This document shows positions 28,799-36,700 of a stretch of 64,000 nt of DNA, piece by piece. How positions within the stretch are numbered: position 1 is the stretch's first letter; each line of letters opens with the position of its first letter. A program made the translations under genes and the position numbers. The notes under the pieces were generated by a model, which worked only from the letters and a program-made list of their open reading frames with translations, was not told where the DNA came from and did not search any database. The stretch is from Acuticoccus sp. I52.16.1 (GTDB lineage: Bacteria; Pseudomonadota; Alphaproteobacteria; Rhizobiales; Amorphaceae), in NCBI RefSeq assembly GCF_022865125.1, contig NZ_CP094828.1, forward strand, positions 682,001 through 746,000. The letters are read 5' to 3'.

Positions 28799-28983
28799 CT
28801 ACACAGCGCGGCGGATCTTGGGGAGGGGGCGAACCGGCGCGGCTCGTGATTGTCGATCGTCGCGACGAGGCGGCCCGTGGCATTGAACAGAAAGACGCCG
28901 CAGGTGTGGTTCATCGTGTAGCCGCCGCCCTCGAGCGGCACCTCGGCGGCGACGGGCGGGCGTGCCGCGGGCGCGCATTGCAC
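28799..28983 (-). pseudogene. Remnant of a SCO1/SenC-family copper chaperone
   Basis: The minus strand encodes VPLEGGGYTMNHTCGVFLFN followed by ATGRLVATIDNHEP, which matches the C-terminal strand-helix region of SCO proteins, including their conserved His near a hydrophobic strand. After a +1 frame change the reading continues LPKIRRAV and stops at 28801-28799, like the SCO C-terminus. Only about 50 of the usual ~200 residues are left; the CxxxC copper site is missing. It sits between the two MerR-type operators. Confidence 0.6.
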
Positions 28984-28998
28984 GGCGCGCGGCAGATC

Positions 28999-29013
28999 CT
29001 ATAGTTGCTGTAG
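28999..29013. promoter_or_regulatory. Second MerR-type operator, upstream of merR
   Basis: CTATAG-TTG-CTGTAG matches the core of the ATPase operator (CTCTAG-CGG-CTGTAG). It lies 15-29 bases before the regulator ATG. Read on the minus strand, ATGAAG stands where the ATPase promoter has TTGAAG, but the -10 position is poor, so it may be a decayed promoter that once served the SCO remnant, or an autoregulation site. Confidence 0.6.
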
Positions 29014-29028
29014 CTTCATGAGGGACCC

Positions 29029-29463
29029 ATGCTGACCATCGGCACGCTCGCCCACCGGACCGGAACCAAGGTCCAGACCATCCGGTACTACGAGCAGATC
29101 GGGCTGATGCCGGAACCCGGCCGCACCGAAGGCGGGCAGCGCCGCTACGGCGAGGCCGAGCTGGACCGGCTGGCCTTCATCCGCCACGCCCGGCAGCTCG
29201 GCTTCCCGCTGGACGCGATCCGCGAGTTGCTGGACCTTTCGGATCATCCGAGCCGGCCGTGCGACGAGGCCAACGCCATCGCGCTGCGCCAGCTGAAGCA
29301 GGTGGAGCGCCGCATCGAACGGCTGGAGGCCCTGCGCACGGAGCTGAACCGCATGGTGCGCGAATGCGACGGCGGCGGCTGCGCCGAGGACTGCCGCGTG
29401 CTGGAGGTCCTGCGCGACCATTCCGAGTGCCTCACCGAGCATGAGGACATCGGCGCCGCGTAG
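29029..29463 (+). CDS. MerR family heavy metal regulator (CadR/PbrR/ZntR-like)
   Basis: Metal-sensing activator of 144 aa. The N-terminal winged helix reads TIGTLAHRTGTKVQTIRYYE, followed by the long dimerisation helix. Metal-binding Cys are at 78, 113, 118 and 122, with a fifth at 134; the spacing of 78/113/118 is close to the three-Cys site of CadR/PbrR, and the extra Cys with His139 recall ZntR. It should activate the P-ATPase through the 19-base-spacer promoter. GAGGG precedes the ATG by four bases. It converges with an amidohydrolase, four bases apart. Confidence 0.93.
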   Translation: MLTIGTLAHRTGTKVQTIRYYEQIGLMPEPGRTEGGQRRYGEAELDRLAFIRHARQLGFPLDAIRELLDLSDHPSRPCDEANAIALRQLKQVERRIERLEALRTELNRMVRECDGGGCAEDCRVLEVLRDHSECLTEHEDIGAA

Positions 29464-29467
29464 CGCC

Positions 29468-30961
29468 TCAGACCCAGCCGCGGTAGAAGTCGCGCACCGG
29501 GCCCATCAGCGCGCCGGCGAGGCGACGGCGCTCGGCCTCGGCCGCGCTTCCGGGCTGCGCCAGCGTGCCGGCGATCTCGGCCAGTACGGCCTGCCGGTCG
29601 ACCTTGGCGAACGCGCCCTGGCGGTAGGCGACCGCCCCGCCCACCATCACCGTCTCCACCGCACCGGCCTTCGCCCGGCGCACCAGGACGTCGACCAGCG
29701 GCATGGAAGGATCCTGCCAGGGCCACGTCACCGCCGGCCAGTCGAGCAGCACCACGTCGGCCAGCATGCCGGGGGCGAGGCGGCCGATACGGCCGGCGAA
29801 AGGGGTCGTCGCCGCGCCGTGCTCGGTCGCCATGCGCAGGATCTGCGCGGCCGTCGGACACGGCGCATCGTGTCCCGCAGGCCGGTGCAGCGTCAGCGCC
29901 AGGCGCATCTCCTGCAGCATGTCGCGGTCGTCGTTGATGCCGGCCTCGTCGATCCCCAGCGCGACCGGGACGCCGGCGGCGAGATAGGCGTTGAGGTCCG
30001 CCGTACCACTCTTGAGGCGCAGGTTGGACGAGCAGTTGTGGCACAGGCACCCGCCCCGCTCGGCCAGCATCGCGACGTCGTCCGGCGTCATCCATACGCC
30101 GTGCCCGATGGTGAGCCTGTCGTTCACCAAGCCGAACCGGTCGACGAAGGCGAGGGCCGTGCCGCCGGTGCGCCGCTGGGCATATTCCTTCTGGTACGGC
30201 GTTTCGAGGAGGTGCATGTGGACCGGGGCGCCGGTCGCCTCGGCGGCACGGGCGGTCCCTTCCAGCGCCGCGTCGGACAGCCAATGGAGATTGGAGGGGG
30301 CGAGCTGAATGGCGACCAACGGCTCCGCCCCATAGCGTGCGCGCAGGGTGTGGAAGACGCCGATCTGCTCGTCCAGCGGCAGCGCGAAGGCGTCGAGATA
30401 GGCCGCCGTGGGCCCCTGCAGCGCCGCCGGCAGGGAGGCGACGAACGCTTCGTCGGCGGCGTAGATCATCCGGTTCTGGTCGCGCAGCGCGAACGAATAG
30501 GAGGCGCGCATCCCGACTTCGGTGTAGGCGCCCAAGACCGCGTCCGCCCGTGCCACCACCGCATCGGCATCGCCCGGCGCGCGGCTGTGGAGGTGCTGCA
30601 CCGTGGTCACGCCGGAGGCCAGCATCTCGAACGCCGAATAGAGCGTATCGAGCCGAGGGTCGACGTCGCGCATGGCGAGCCGTTCGGGGAACCACAGCTC
30701 CAGCGGCTGGTCGCGCGCGCCGAGCTGGAACGGCGTCAGCCCCACGTGGTGGTGCGCGTTGACGAGGCCCGGTATCGCGACGCGGCCGCGGCCGCCGATC
30801 TGGTGCGCCTCGGGGTGGGCGCGGCGCAGCGCCTCGGCGGGGCCGACGGCGGCGATCGTATCGCCCTCGACCAGCAGCGCGCCTCCTTCCAGGATCTCGG
30901 GCGCCCCGTCCGGGCCGAACCCGGTGAGAACATGGTCGGCGACGACGAGGGTTGCGGTCAT
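29468..30961 (-). CDS. Amidohydrolase (AtzA/TrzN/guanine deaminase-like)
   Basis: Metal-dependent hydrolase of 497 aa in the cyclic deaminase/chlorohydrolase group. Metal ligands lie in IPGLVNAHHHVGLTPF (HxH), VHMHLLET (His and Glu), IGHGVWMT (His) and LGIDEAGINDDRDM (Asp). The C-terminal beta-sandwich has GRIGRLAPGMLADVVLLDW. Relatives deaminate guanine, 8-oxoguanine, S-adenosylhomocysteine or triazines; the substrate is unknown. It is last in the minus-strand operon, its ATG overlapping the stop of the racemase-like gene. A second member of the same subfamily lies at 40468-41991, which suggests a nitrogen heterocycle pathway. Confidence 0.85.
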   Translation of the reverse strand: MTATLVVADHVLTGFGPDGAPEILEGGALLVEGDTIAAVGPAEALRRAHPEAHQIGGRGRVAIPGLVNAHHHVGLTPFQLGARDQPLELWFPERLAMRDVDPRLDTLYSAFEMLASGVTTVQHLHSRAPGDADAVVARADAVLGAYTEVGMRASYSFALRDQNRMIYAADEAFVASLPAALQGPTAAYLDAFALPLDEQIGVFHTLRARYGAEPLVAIQLAPSNLHWLSDAALEGTARAAEATGAPVHMHLLETPYQKEYAQRRTGGTALAFVDRFGLVNDRLTIGHGVWMTPDDVAMLAERGGCLCHNCSSNLRLKSGTADLNAYLAAGVPVALGIDEAGINDDRDMLQEMRLALTLHRPAGHDAPCPTAAQILRMATEHGAATTPFAGRIGRLAPGMLADVVLLDWPAVTWPWQDPSMPLVDVLVRRAKAGAVETVMVGGAVAYRQGAFAKVDRQAVLAEIAGTLAQPGSAAEAERRRLAGALMGPVRDFYRGWV

Positions 30962-31623
30962 GACGGGCGCTCCGGGCCCCGGTCGACGGACGCGAGGCGG
31001 GTGAGGGACAGGCGAACGGCGGCCGGTACGGGCTCGATCAGCGGGACGCCGACGGTGCCGGCGAGCGCGCGGGCGGCCTGGGCGAGCGGACCGCCGCCGA
31101 TGACGATGGCCTCCGCACCGCCCTCCTCCACCGCCGCGCGGCAGGCCTCGCCGAGGGCGACGACGAGGGCGTCGGGGTCGGCCATGCGGGCGGCGGCATC
31201 GCCCGGCGTCAGCCACGTGCCGGCGAACCGGCGATGGCCGTAGCGAGCGGCGATCGCGGCGATGGCGGCGGCGAGGTCGGGCGTGGTCGTCACCACGGCG
31301 AAGCGGCGGCCCTCGGCGGCGGCCTCGGCCATCCCCGCCTCGGCGAGGCCGGTGACGGGGGATGCGAGCCGGGCCCGCAGCGCATCGAGCCCCGGATCGC
31401 CGAACGCGGCGACAATGACCGCGTCGGCCGCGGCGAGGTCCGGCGCCAGCGAGGCCACCGCCTCGGCCGCGACGGCCAACGCGGCCGGCTCGGTGATCAA
31501 CGGGGCGCCGAACGGGGCGGTGAGGCCGCGGACGGGCACGTCGCCCGCCGCCTCCTGCGCGATCGCCACCATTGCGGCCGTGGTGGCGGCGGACGTGTTG
31601 GGGTTGACGAGCGCGATCCTCAT
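30958..31623 (-). CDS. Asp/Glu/hydantoin racemase-fold protein lacking both catalytic cysteines
   Basis: Protein of 221 aa with the family start MRIALVNPNTSAATTAAM and overall layout of hydantoin racemases. In active racemases each half carries a Cys (as in ACFxDPGL and LGCAGM); here the same positions read VAAFGDPGLDALR and VIGGGPLAQAAR, so Ala and Gly replace them. The only Cys is in a helix (GEACRAA). It therefore cannot use the two-base Cys mechanism and may be a decarboxylase, isomerase or binding protein on the same scaffold. It is coupled by a 4-base overlap to the amidohydrolase. Confidence 0.8.
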   Translation of the reverse strand: MRIALVNPNTSAATTAAMVAIAQEAAGDVPVRGLTAPFGAPLITEPAALAVAAEAVASLAPDLAAADAVIVAAFGDPGLDALRARLASPVTGLAEAGMAEAAAEGRRFAVVTTTPDLAAAIAAIAARYGHRRFAGTWLTPGDAAARMADPDALVVALGEACRAAVEEGGAEAIVIGGGPLAQAARALAGTVGVPLIEPVPAAVRLSLTRLASVDRGPERPS

Positions 31624-31664
31624 CGCCCGGTCATACCGCAGCGTTGGCGAGGCCGCGCGCGCTT

Positions 31665-32447
31665 TCACCCCCGCGCCGCGTCCATGAAGCGGCGACACAG
31701 GTCGCCGTCCCAGCGCACGACGTCGTCCTCGCCGGCGTCACGCCGCATCAGCGCGCTGGAGACGACGACGCCGTCGCCCGCGCCCAGCGCCTCGCCGACG
31801 TTGGCCGCCGTCACCCCGCCGCCGATGAGGAGGGGGCGACCGACCCCCGCCTCGCGCACCGCCGCGATGCGGGCGAGCGTGTCGGGGAAGCTGGAGCCGG
31901 TGATGACGAGCCCGTCGGCGCCGGTCTTGACGGCCCACTCGGCCGCGAACGGCTGACTCTCGCCCGACAGCGGCACCGCGGTGCGGTCGTGCACGTCGGC
32001 GAGGATCGCGACGCCCTCCGCGCCGATCGCCGCGCGGTGGGCGATCGCCGCGGCGCCGAGGCCGTAGCGCGGCCCCTGCGCCGTCATCGCGCCGCCGACG
32101 AAGACCTTGAGCCGCACGAAATCGGCCTGCGCGGCGTGGGCGACGGAGATCGCCGCGGCCGGGTCGTGCGCCTCGACGATGATGCCGAGGCCGATCTGCG
32201 GCACCTCGGCCTTGATGAGCCGTGCGATGGCGGTGGTCATCGCCAGCGTGTCGGTGGTGGCGGAGCCGTCGGTCCGGGTCTGGTCCTGCAGCTTCAGCCA
32301 GGGCACCCCCGCCTCGGCGAAGACGCGCGCGTTGGCGACGGCGTAGTCCTCGTACCAGGCCATCGAGCGGCCGCGCGAGAGCGCATAGTCCGGCAGGTGG
32401 AGCGCGGCGATCACCAGCGGGCGATGCGCGAAGACGTTCAGAGGCAT
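31665..32447 (-). CDS. BtpA/SgcQ family TIM-barrel protein
   Basis: Protein of 260 aa in the BtpA family, named for a photosystem I biogenesis factor in cyanobacteria and including SgcQ of an E. coli sugar operon. The sequence shows a barrel: IAALHLPDY, VPWLKLQDQ, IGLGIIVEAHDP, ADFVRLKVFVGG, VAILADVHDRT, ADGLVITGSSFP and the phosphate-binding-like PLLIGGGVTAANVGEAL. No enzymatic role is established for the family; the phosphate loop plus the neighbouring kinase suggests action on a phosphorylated intermediate. It overlaps the PfkB gene by ten bases. Confidence 0.85.
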   Translation of the reverse strand: MPLNVFAHRPLVIAALHLPDYALSRGRSMAWYEDYAVANARVFAEAGVPWLKLQDQTRTDGSATTDTLAMTTAIARLIKAEVPQIGLGIIVEAHDPAAAISVAHAAQADFVRLKVFVGGAMTAQGPRYGLGAAAIAHRAAIGAEGVAILADVHDRTAVPLSGESQPFAAEWAVKTGADGLVITGSSFPDTLARIAAVREAGVGRPLLIGGGVTAANVGEALGAGDGVVVSSALMRRDAGEDDVVRWDGDLCRRFMDAARG

Positions 32448-33460
32448 CGAGTTCTCTCGAGGTTGAGGGCGGCACGCGCGCTCGCGCGGTCGACCGGCAG
32501 GGCGCCATCGGCCCCGAAATGCTGCACGACGCGGCTCGCCGAGAGCGCGCCGAAGCGGGCCGCCTGGACGGGATCGCCCGTTTCGACGAGCCCGGCGAGG
32601 AAGCCGCCGGAGAAGCTGTCGCCGGCGCCGGTCGGATCCACGGTGGCGACGCGGAAGGCGGGCACCGTGACCCCTTCCCCGGCGACGCGGTCCCACACCA
32701 TCACCCCCTCGGGTCCGAGCTTGACCGCGACGGCGCCGCGGCAACGCTCGGCGACGGCGGCGAGCGCCTCGGCGAGGCCGGAGCCGGGCACCAGCGCCCG
32801 CAGCTCCACCTCGCTGGGGAGGAAGGCGTCGAGCCGGGCGAGCACCGGGGTGATCTCGTCCAGCGTGCGCGCGGCGAGCTGCCATCCGGGGTCGGCGGTG
32901 ACGATGGCCCCGCCGGGCGCGAAGAGGTCGAGCATTCCCATCATCACGTCCGGCTGACTGGGCGCGAGGTGGACGCCGCGCACGCCGTGCCATTCGGTCG
33001 GGACCTGCGCGGGGGTGAGGCCGTGGGTGTTGCGGAACTGCGAGTAGGTCAGCTCGGCGGAGGTGTCGCGCGCGGCGAGGTGCTCGCGCCAGGCCTTCAC
33101 CTCGGCCGGAGACAGCCGGTCGGCCGGGTAGCCGGCGGCGGCGAGCGCCTCGGGCGGGCTCGTCAGCCCCTCCTGGCGGTGGCCGCCGGCGTCGTAGATG
33201 AACCAGTTGCAGGACGACAGCGCGACGTCCGACCAGATGACGCCGGCGAGATCGACCCCGCCCGCCTCCAGCCGCGCGATCACCTCGCGCGGGTAGGTGG
33301 CGACGGCCTGGCTGACGAGGCCGACGCGCGGCCGCCACACCAGCGCGCCGACCGCCGAATAGGCCCCGTTGCCGCCCGCCTGGGCGAGCGCCACGGTCCC
33401 GTCGGCCGCCACCACGTTGTCGCGCGTCAGGCCGCCGACGGTGACGAGGTCGGGCCGCAT
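32438..33460 (-). CDS. PfkB family carbohydrate kinase
   Basis: Sugar or nucleoside kinase of 340 aa of the ribokinase superfamily. The N-terminal substrate side has VTVGGLTRDNVVA and AQAGGNGAYSAVGAL (the GGN motif), and the catalytic signature with the Asp base and anion hole is VDPTGAGDSFSGGFLAG. VAVKLGPEGVMVW is the usual strand before the ATP site. The substrate is unknown. It lies one base after the SIS gene stop and overlaps the BtpA-family gene, so it belongs to the same operon. Confidence 0.88.
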   Translation of the reverse strand: MRPDLVTVGGLTRDNVVAADGTVALAQAGGNGAYSAVGALVWRPRVGLVSQAVATYPREVIARLEAGGVDLAGVIWSDVALSSCNWFIYDAGGHRQEGLTSPPEALAAAGYPADRLSPAEVKAWREHLAARDTSAELTYSQFRNTHGLTPAQVPTEWHGVRGVHLAPSQPDVMMGMLDLFAPGGAIVTADPGWQLAARTLDEITPVLARLDAFLPSEVELRALVPGSGLAEALAAVAERCRGAVAVKLGPEGVMVWDRVAGEGVTVPAFRVATVDPTGAGDSFSGGFLAGLVETGDPVQAARFGALSASRVVQHFGADGALPVDRASARAALNLERTRCL

Positions 33461-33461
33461 G

Positions 33462-34595
33462 TCAGCCGCCGAGCCGCGGTGCGCCGAGGCCGATGGCGTC
33501 GCGCGCCATGGCGACGTGATAGCCGAAGAGGTGCAGCGGCACGCTGTAGACGATGGGCGCGGTGTCGGCCGGGACCGCCGGCAGGTGCCAGGCGACGTCG
33601 GCGACCGAGGCGATCTCGGTCTCCCCCTCGGGCACGAGCGCGATGCACACCCCGTCCGACCCGCGGCTCATGATGGCGGTCTCCAGCGCGCGGGCGTGGC
33701 TGGCGGCGTCGCCGGCGACCATGAACATCACGTCGCCTTCCTTCTGCGTGCGGTAGTGGTGGTACTCCTCCAGCGGGAAGGCGTAGGCGTGGATCGGCGC
33801 CAGTTCCTTCAGCTTGGCGGTATTGAAGGCGGCCGGCGCGTAGAACGGCCCTGCGCCGCAGGACATGACGAGATCGGCCCGGGCGAGGCGCTCGGCGAGC
33901 GTGCGGGCGGGCTCGTAGAAGGCGGCCGCGACGGCGTCGACCTGGTCCGGCAGCGCCTCGAGCGCGGCTTTCAGCGCGGAGACGTCCTTGCCCTTCGCCT
34001 CGGCGACGGCGACGGTGAAGGCGAGCTTCAGCGCCATCGCCGCGGTGCTCGACTGAGTGGGCCAGCCGCCGCGGGTGGCGCGGATGTGGAGCGCGCCGGG
34101 GAACTCCTCCATCAGCGGCGAGCCGAGAGTATTGGAGAGGCCGATGGCGTAGGCGCCCTTGGCCGCCGCGCCCTTCAGGCCGTCGATCACCGGCTCGGTC
34201 TTGCCGCTGGAGGAGAGGCCGATGACGACCGTCTCTGCGTCGACCACGTCGAGGCCGTAGGTGGCGAAATCGAACGCCTCGCACGGCTCGCAGACGGCGC
34301 CGAGGGCCTTCTCCATCGCCTGGCGCACGCCGTAGCCGGAGATCCACGAATCGCCGCAGCCGACCATGGCAACGCGGCGGATGGTGCGGTCCTTGAGGTC
34401 GCGGGCGATGGCGGCGAGCGGCGCGGCGTTGGCGGCCAGCGTCTCGCGGATCGCCTTGCCCTGGGCCATCATCTCGTCGTTCGTCAGCGCGACGCGGCGG
34501 AAACGCTCCGGATCGCCCGGCGCGTCGGAAGAGGATTCGCGCCGGATTTCCTTCAGCCGCAATTCAATGTCCAATGACTTGTCTCCCAAGGGCAT
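33462..34595 (-). CDS. Double SIS domain sugar-phosphate isomerase/deaminase/deglycase-like protein
   Basis: Protein of 377 aa with two sugar isomerase (SIS) domains. The first has VAMVGCGDSWISGYG and the Ser-rich phosphate loop VIGLSSSGKTEPVI, followed by LSNTLGSPLMEE; the second begins near LVMSCGAGPFYAPAAF and has EEYHHYRTQKEGDV. This is the layout of GlmS-C, AgaS and FrlB, which isomerise, deaminate or deglycate amino-sugar or fructosamine 6-phosphates. With the adjacent PfkB kinase the pair recalls FrlD/FrlB of Amadori compound catabolism, but the substrate is not shown. First gene of the minus-strand operon, divergent from the DeoR gene. Confidence 0.8.
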   Translation of the reverse strand: MPLGDKSLDIELRLKEIRRESSSDAPGDPERFRRVALTNDEMMAQGKAIRETLAANAAPLAAIARDLKDRTIRRVAMVGCGDSWISGYGVRQAMEKALGAVCEPCEAFDFATYGLDVVDAETVVIGLSSSGKTEPVIDGLKGAAAKGAYAIGLSNTLGSPLMEEFPGALHIRATRGGWPTQSSTAAMALKLAFTVAVAEAKGKDVSALKAALEALPDQVDAVAAAFYEPARTLAERLARADLVMSCGAGPFYAPAAFNTAKLKELAPIHAYAFPLEEYHHYRTQKEGDVMFMVAGDAASHARALETAIMSRGSDGVCIALVPEGETEIASVADVAWHLPAVPADTAPIVYSVPLHLFGYHVAMARDAIGLGAPRLGG

Positions 34596-34674
34596 GCGCG
34601 CCGCTCCTGGCGCGGACTCACGATTTGCGATAATTGTCATTACAGCCAGAAACGCAAGCCGCCAACGATCATTG
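34596..34674. promoter_or_regulatory. Divergent promoter region of SIS operon and DeoR gene
   Basis: A 79-base gap, locally AT-richer than its surroundings (GCGATAATTGTCATTACAG). TGTCAT at 34635-34640 is inverted as ATGACA at 34675-34680, the second copy including the regulator's start codon. It probably holds the DeoR operator for the minus operon, though the exact site is uncertain. Confidence 0.4.
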
Positions 34675-35484
34675 ATGACAAACTCCGAAACCGCACCCGC
34701 ACCTCCCCTCAACCGCCGGCACGAGCGGATCATGGAAATCCTCGGGCGGGATCGGATGGTGGAGGTCGTGCAGTTGTCCGAGGCGCTCGGCGTGTCGGCG
34801 GTGACGATCCGCTCCGACCTCGATGCGCTGGAGCGGCGGCTCCTGCTGCGGCGCATCCGGGGCGGGGCGGTCTCGGTCCAGCCGGCGAGGTTCGAGCGCC
34901 CGCTGGACCTGCCGAGCCAGAGCTTCGCGGCCGAAAAGGAGCGCATCGGCGCGGTCGCCGCCCGCATGGTGCGCGACGGCGAGACCATCATCCTCGACGC
35001 CGGCTCCACCACGCACGCGATGGCCCTGGCGCTGCCGCCGGACCTGAAGGACGTGGTCGTCATCACCTCCAGCCTCGACATCGCGATCGCGCTGGAGGGG
35101 CACATGGGGGCGACGGTGATGGTCACCGGCGGCACCTTGAAGCAGGCCGGCCGCACGTCCCGCCGGGCGCGCTCGCTGATCTCGCCCTTCGGCGGCCTGC
35201 TGCTGGCCGAGATCAACGCCGACTGCGCCTATCTGTGCTGCGCCGGGATCGACGCCGAGCGCGGCTTCACCAACGCCAACTTCGAGGAGCTGGAGATCAA
35301 GCGGGCGATGATGGCCGCCGCCCGCCGCGCCGTGGTGCTGGGCGACCACGCCAAGATCGGCCACGTCGCCGGCGCGCGCATCGCCGCCACCGACGCCGTG
35401 TCCGCCCTCATCACCGACAGCGACGCCGCCCCCGCCGACGTGCAGGCGCTCGAGGCGGCCGGCCTCCAGGTGCTGCTGGCCTGA
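34675..35484 (+). CDS. DeoR/GlpR family transcriptional regulator
   Basis: Repressor of 269 aa. The N-terminal helix-turn-helix is MVEVVQLSEALGVSAVTIRS, followed by the family RDLxxLE-like DLDALERRLLLRRIRGGA. The C-terminal sensor domain (~80-260) has the sugar-phosphate-binding pattern ILDAGSTTHAMALAL and later AGIDAERGFTN and VVLGDHAKIG. Such proteins are released by phosphorylated sugars, which fits a kinase/SIS pathway. It sits between the divergent SIS-PfkB-BtpA operon and the ABC transporter operon and probably controls both. Confidence 0.92.
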   Translation: MTNSETAPAPPLNRRHERIMEILGRDRMVEVVQLSEALGVSAVTIRSDLDALERRLLLRRIRGGAVSVQPARFERPLDLPSQSFAAEKERIGAVAARMVRDGETIILDAGSTTHAMALALPPDLKDVVVITSSLDIAIALEGHMGATVMVTGGTLKQAGRTSRRARSLISPFGGLLLAEINADCAYLCCAGIDAERGFTNANFEELEIKRAMMAAARRAVVLGDHAKIGHVAGARIAATDAVSALITDSDAAPADVQALEAAGLQVLLA

Positions 35485-35552
35485 GCGTTGCACGCCCAAG
35501 CGGCGCGGCGCCTCATTCGCAGGCGCCTCATGCCGTTCATTCGTGCATCATT

Positions 35553-35584
35553 CTTACGATTTCGTTCTTGCGAAAACTTACGAT
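35553..35584. promoter_or_regulatory. Candidate DeoR operator upstream of the ABC transporter
   Basis: Two direct copies of CTTACGAT (35553-35560 and 35577-35584, 24 bases apart) flank the inverted repeat TTTCG-N6-CGAAA (35560-35575). TTTCG elements are common in DeoR/GlpR sites. It lies 66 bases before the ATG of the substrate-binding protein gene, in a locally AT-rich stretch of the 35485-35650 gap. Confidence 0.55.
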
Positions 35585-35650
35585 CGGTCATCCAATAAAA
35601 GTCGACCGCAACATCGCGCCGGCTCGTGCCGCACTCCAGGGAGATCGACG

Positions 35651-36700
35651 ATGAAGCTCACTCGCAGAACGGTGGTCGGCGGCCTCGCCGCGACGACCGC
35701 CTTGGTCGCAGCCCCCGCCATCGTCCGCGCCCAAAGCCGCGAACTCGTCATGGTCGGCTACGGCAACGAGCAGGACCAGCCGTTCCAGAAGGCCGGCGAA
35801 GAACTCGCCAAGCGCCACCCCGGCGTCTCGCTGCGCATCATCGGCGGCCTCTCGGCCGAGGCGCTGGCCCAGATCAAGGCCGCCCGCGGCAACTCCCCCT
35901 ACGACCTCGCCGTCATGGGCACCCCCGCGATCGTCAACGCGCTCGCCGAGGACGTTCTCGTCCCGCTCGACCTCTCCAAGATCCCCAACTCGAAGAACAT
36001 CGAGCCGAGCTTCCTGCCCTACGGCCTCGACACCGGCTGCCCGGTGGTCTTCGAGGGCATCGGCATCGCCTACAACTCCGAGACGGTCGAGACCCCGCCG
36101 GCCACCTGGGAAGAGCTGTGGGGCGAGGAGTTCCATGGCCGCGTCGGCATGTGCCGGCCGCAGTCCAACCTCGGCCTCGGCGTCCTCGCCGCCACCTGCG
36201 AGGCGTTCGGCGAGCCGGAGACCAACCTCACCTTCGCGCTGGAGAAGTGGAAGGAGCTCGACCCGCTGGTCGGCCGCAGCCCCAACCTGTTGCAGCAGAT
36301 GATCGAGCGCGGCGAAGTCGACCTCGCGCCGCTGTGGCACACCAACGCCGCGCTCGCCGCGCAGGCGGGCGTGCCGATCGGCTACGTCAAGATCAAGGGT
36401 CCCGGCCCGCTGATGCTGCCGACCAACATCGTCCACTACATCAACACCGCCGACGGCACCGGCGAGCTGGTGCACGAGTTCGCCGACATCATCCTCTCCC
36501 AGCAGATCCAGGAGATGGCCGCCGGCGCGCCCTACTTCTTCGGCACCGTCGTCGAAGGCATCGAGACCCCGGCCGAGGCGGCTCCCTACGTCCCCTCCAC
36601 CCCCGAGGAGCGCGAGACCATGACCTCCCTGCAGTGGCCCGAAATCGCCCCGCTGCGCGGCGAGACCGTCGAGAACTTCGACCGCATGTTCGCAGGCTGA
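35651..36700 (+). CDS. ABC transporter substrate-binding protein (PotD/SBP type)
   Basis: Periplasmic binding protein of 349 aa. The N-terminus LTRRTVVGGLAATTALVAAP resembles a Tat signal, with likely cleavage after VRAQ. The mature part begins ELVMVGYGNEQDQPFQKAG and has the extracellular-protein-family features TCGxV-like DTGCPVVFEGIGIAYN and PATWEELWGEEFHGRVGM. The group binds polyamines, opines, iron or phosphonates; the ligand here is unknown. It heads the transporter operon downstream of the DeoR gene. Confidence 0.9.
   Translation: MKLTRRTVVGGLAATTALVAAPAIVRAQSRELVMVGYGNEQDQPFQKAGEELAKRHPGVSLRIIGGLSAEALAQIKAARGNSPYDLAVMGTPAIVNALAEDVLVPLDLSKIPNSKNIEPSFLPYGLDTGCPVVFEGIGIAYNSETVETPPATWEELWGEEFHGRVGMCRPQSNLGLGVLAATCEAFGEPETNLTFALEKWKELDPLVGRSPNLLQQMIERGEVDLAPLWHTNAALAAQAGVPIGYVKIKGPGPLMLPTNIVHYINTADGTGELVHEFADIILSQQIQEMAAGAPYFFGTVVEGIETPAEAAPYVPSTPEERETMTSLQWPEIAPLRGETVENFDRMFAG

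Noticed and set aside
31665-32447. BtpA-family protein as evidence of photosystem biogenesis
   Set aside because: The family name comes from cyanobacteria; here the gene lies in a kinase/isomerase operon.
34635-34680. TGTCAT/ATGACA inverted pair as the firm DeoR site
   Set aside because: The arms are only six bases, 34 bases apart, and one includes the start codon, so chance is likely; kept only as a weak regional feature.
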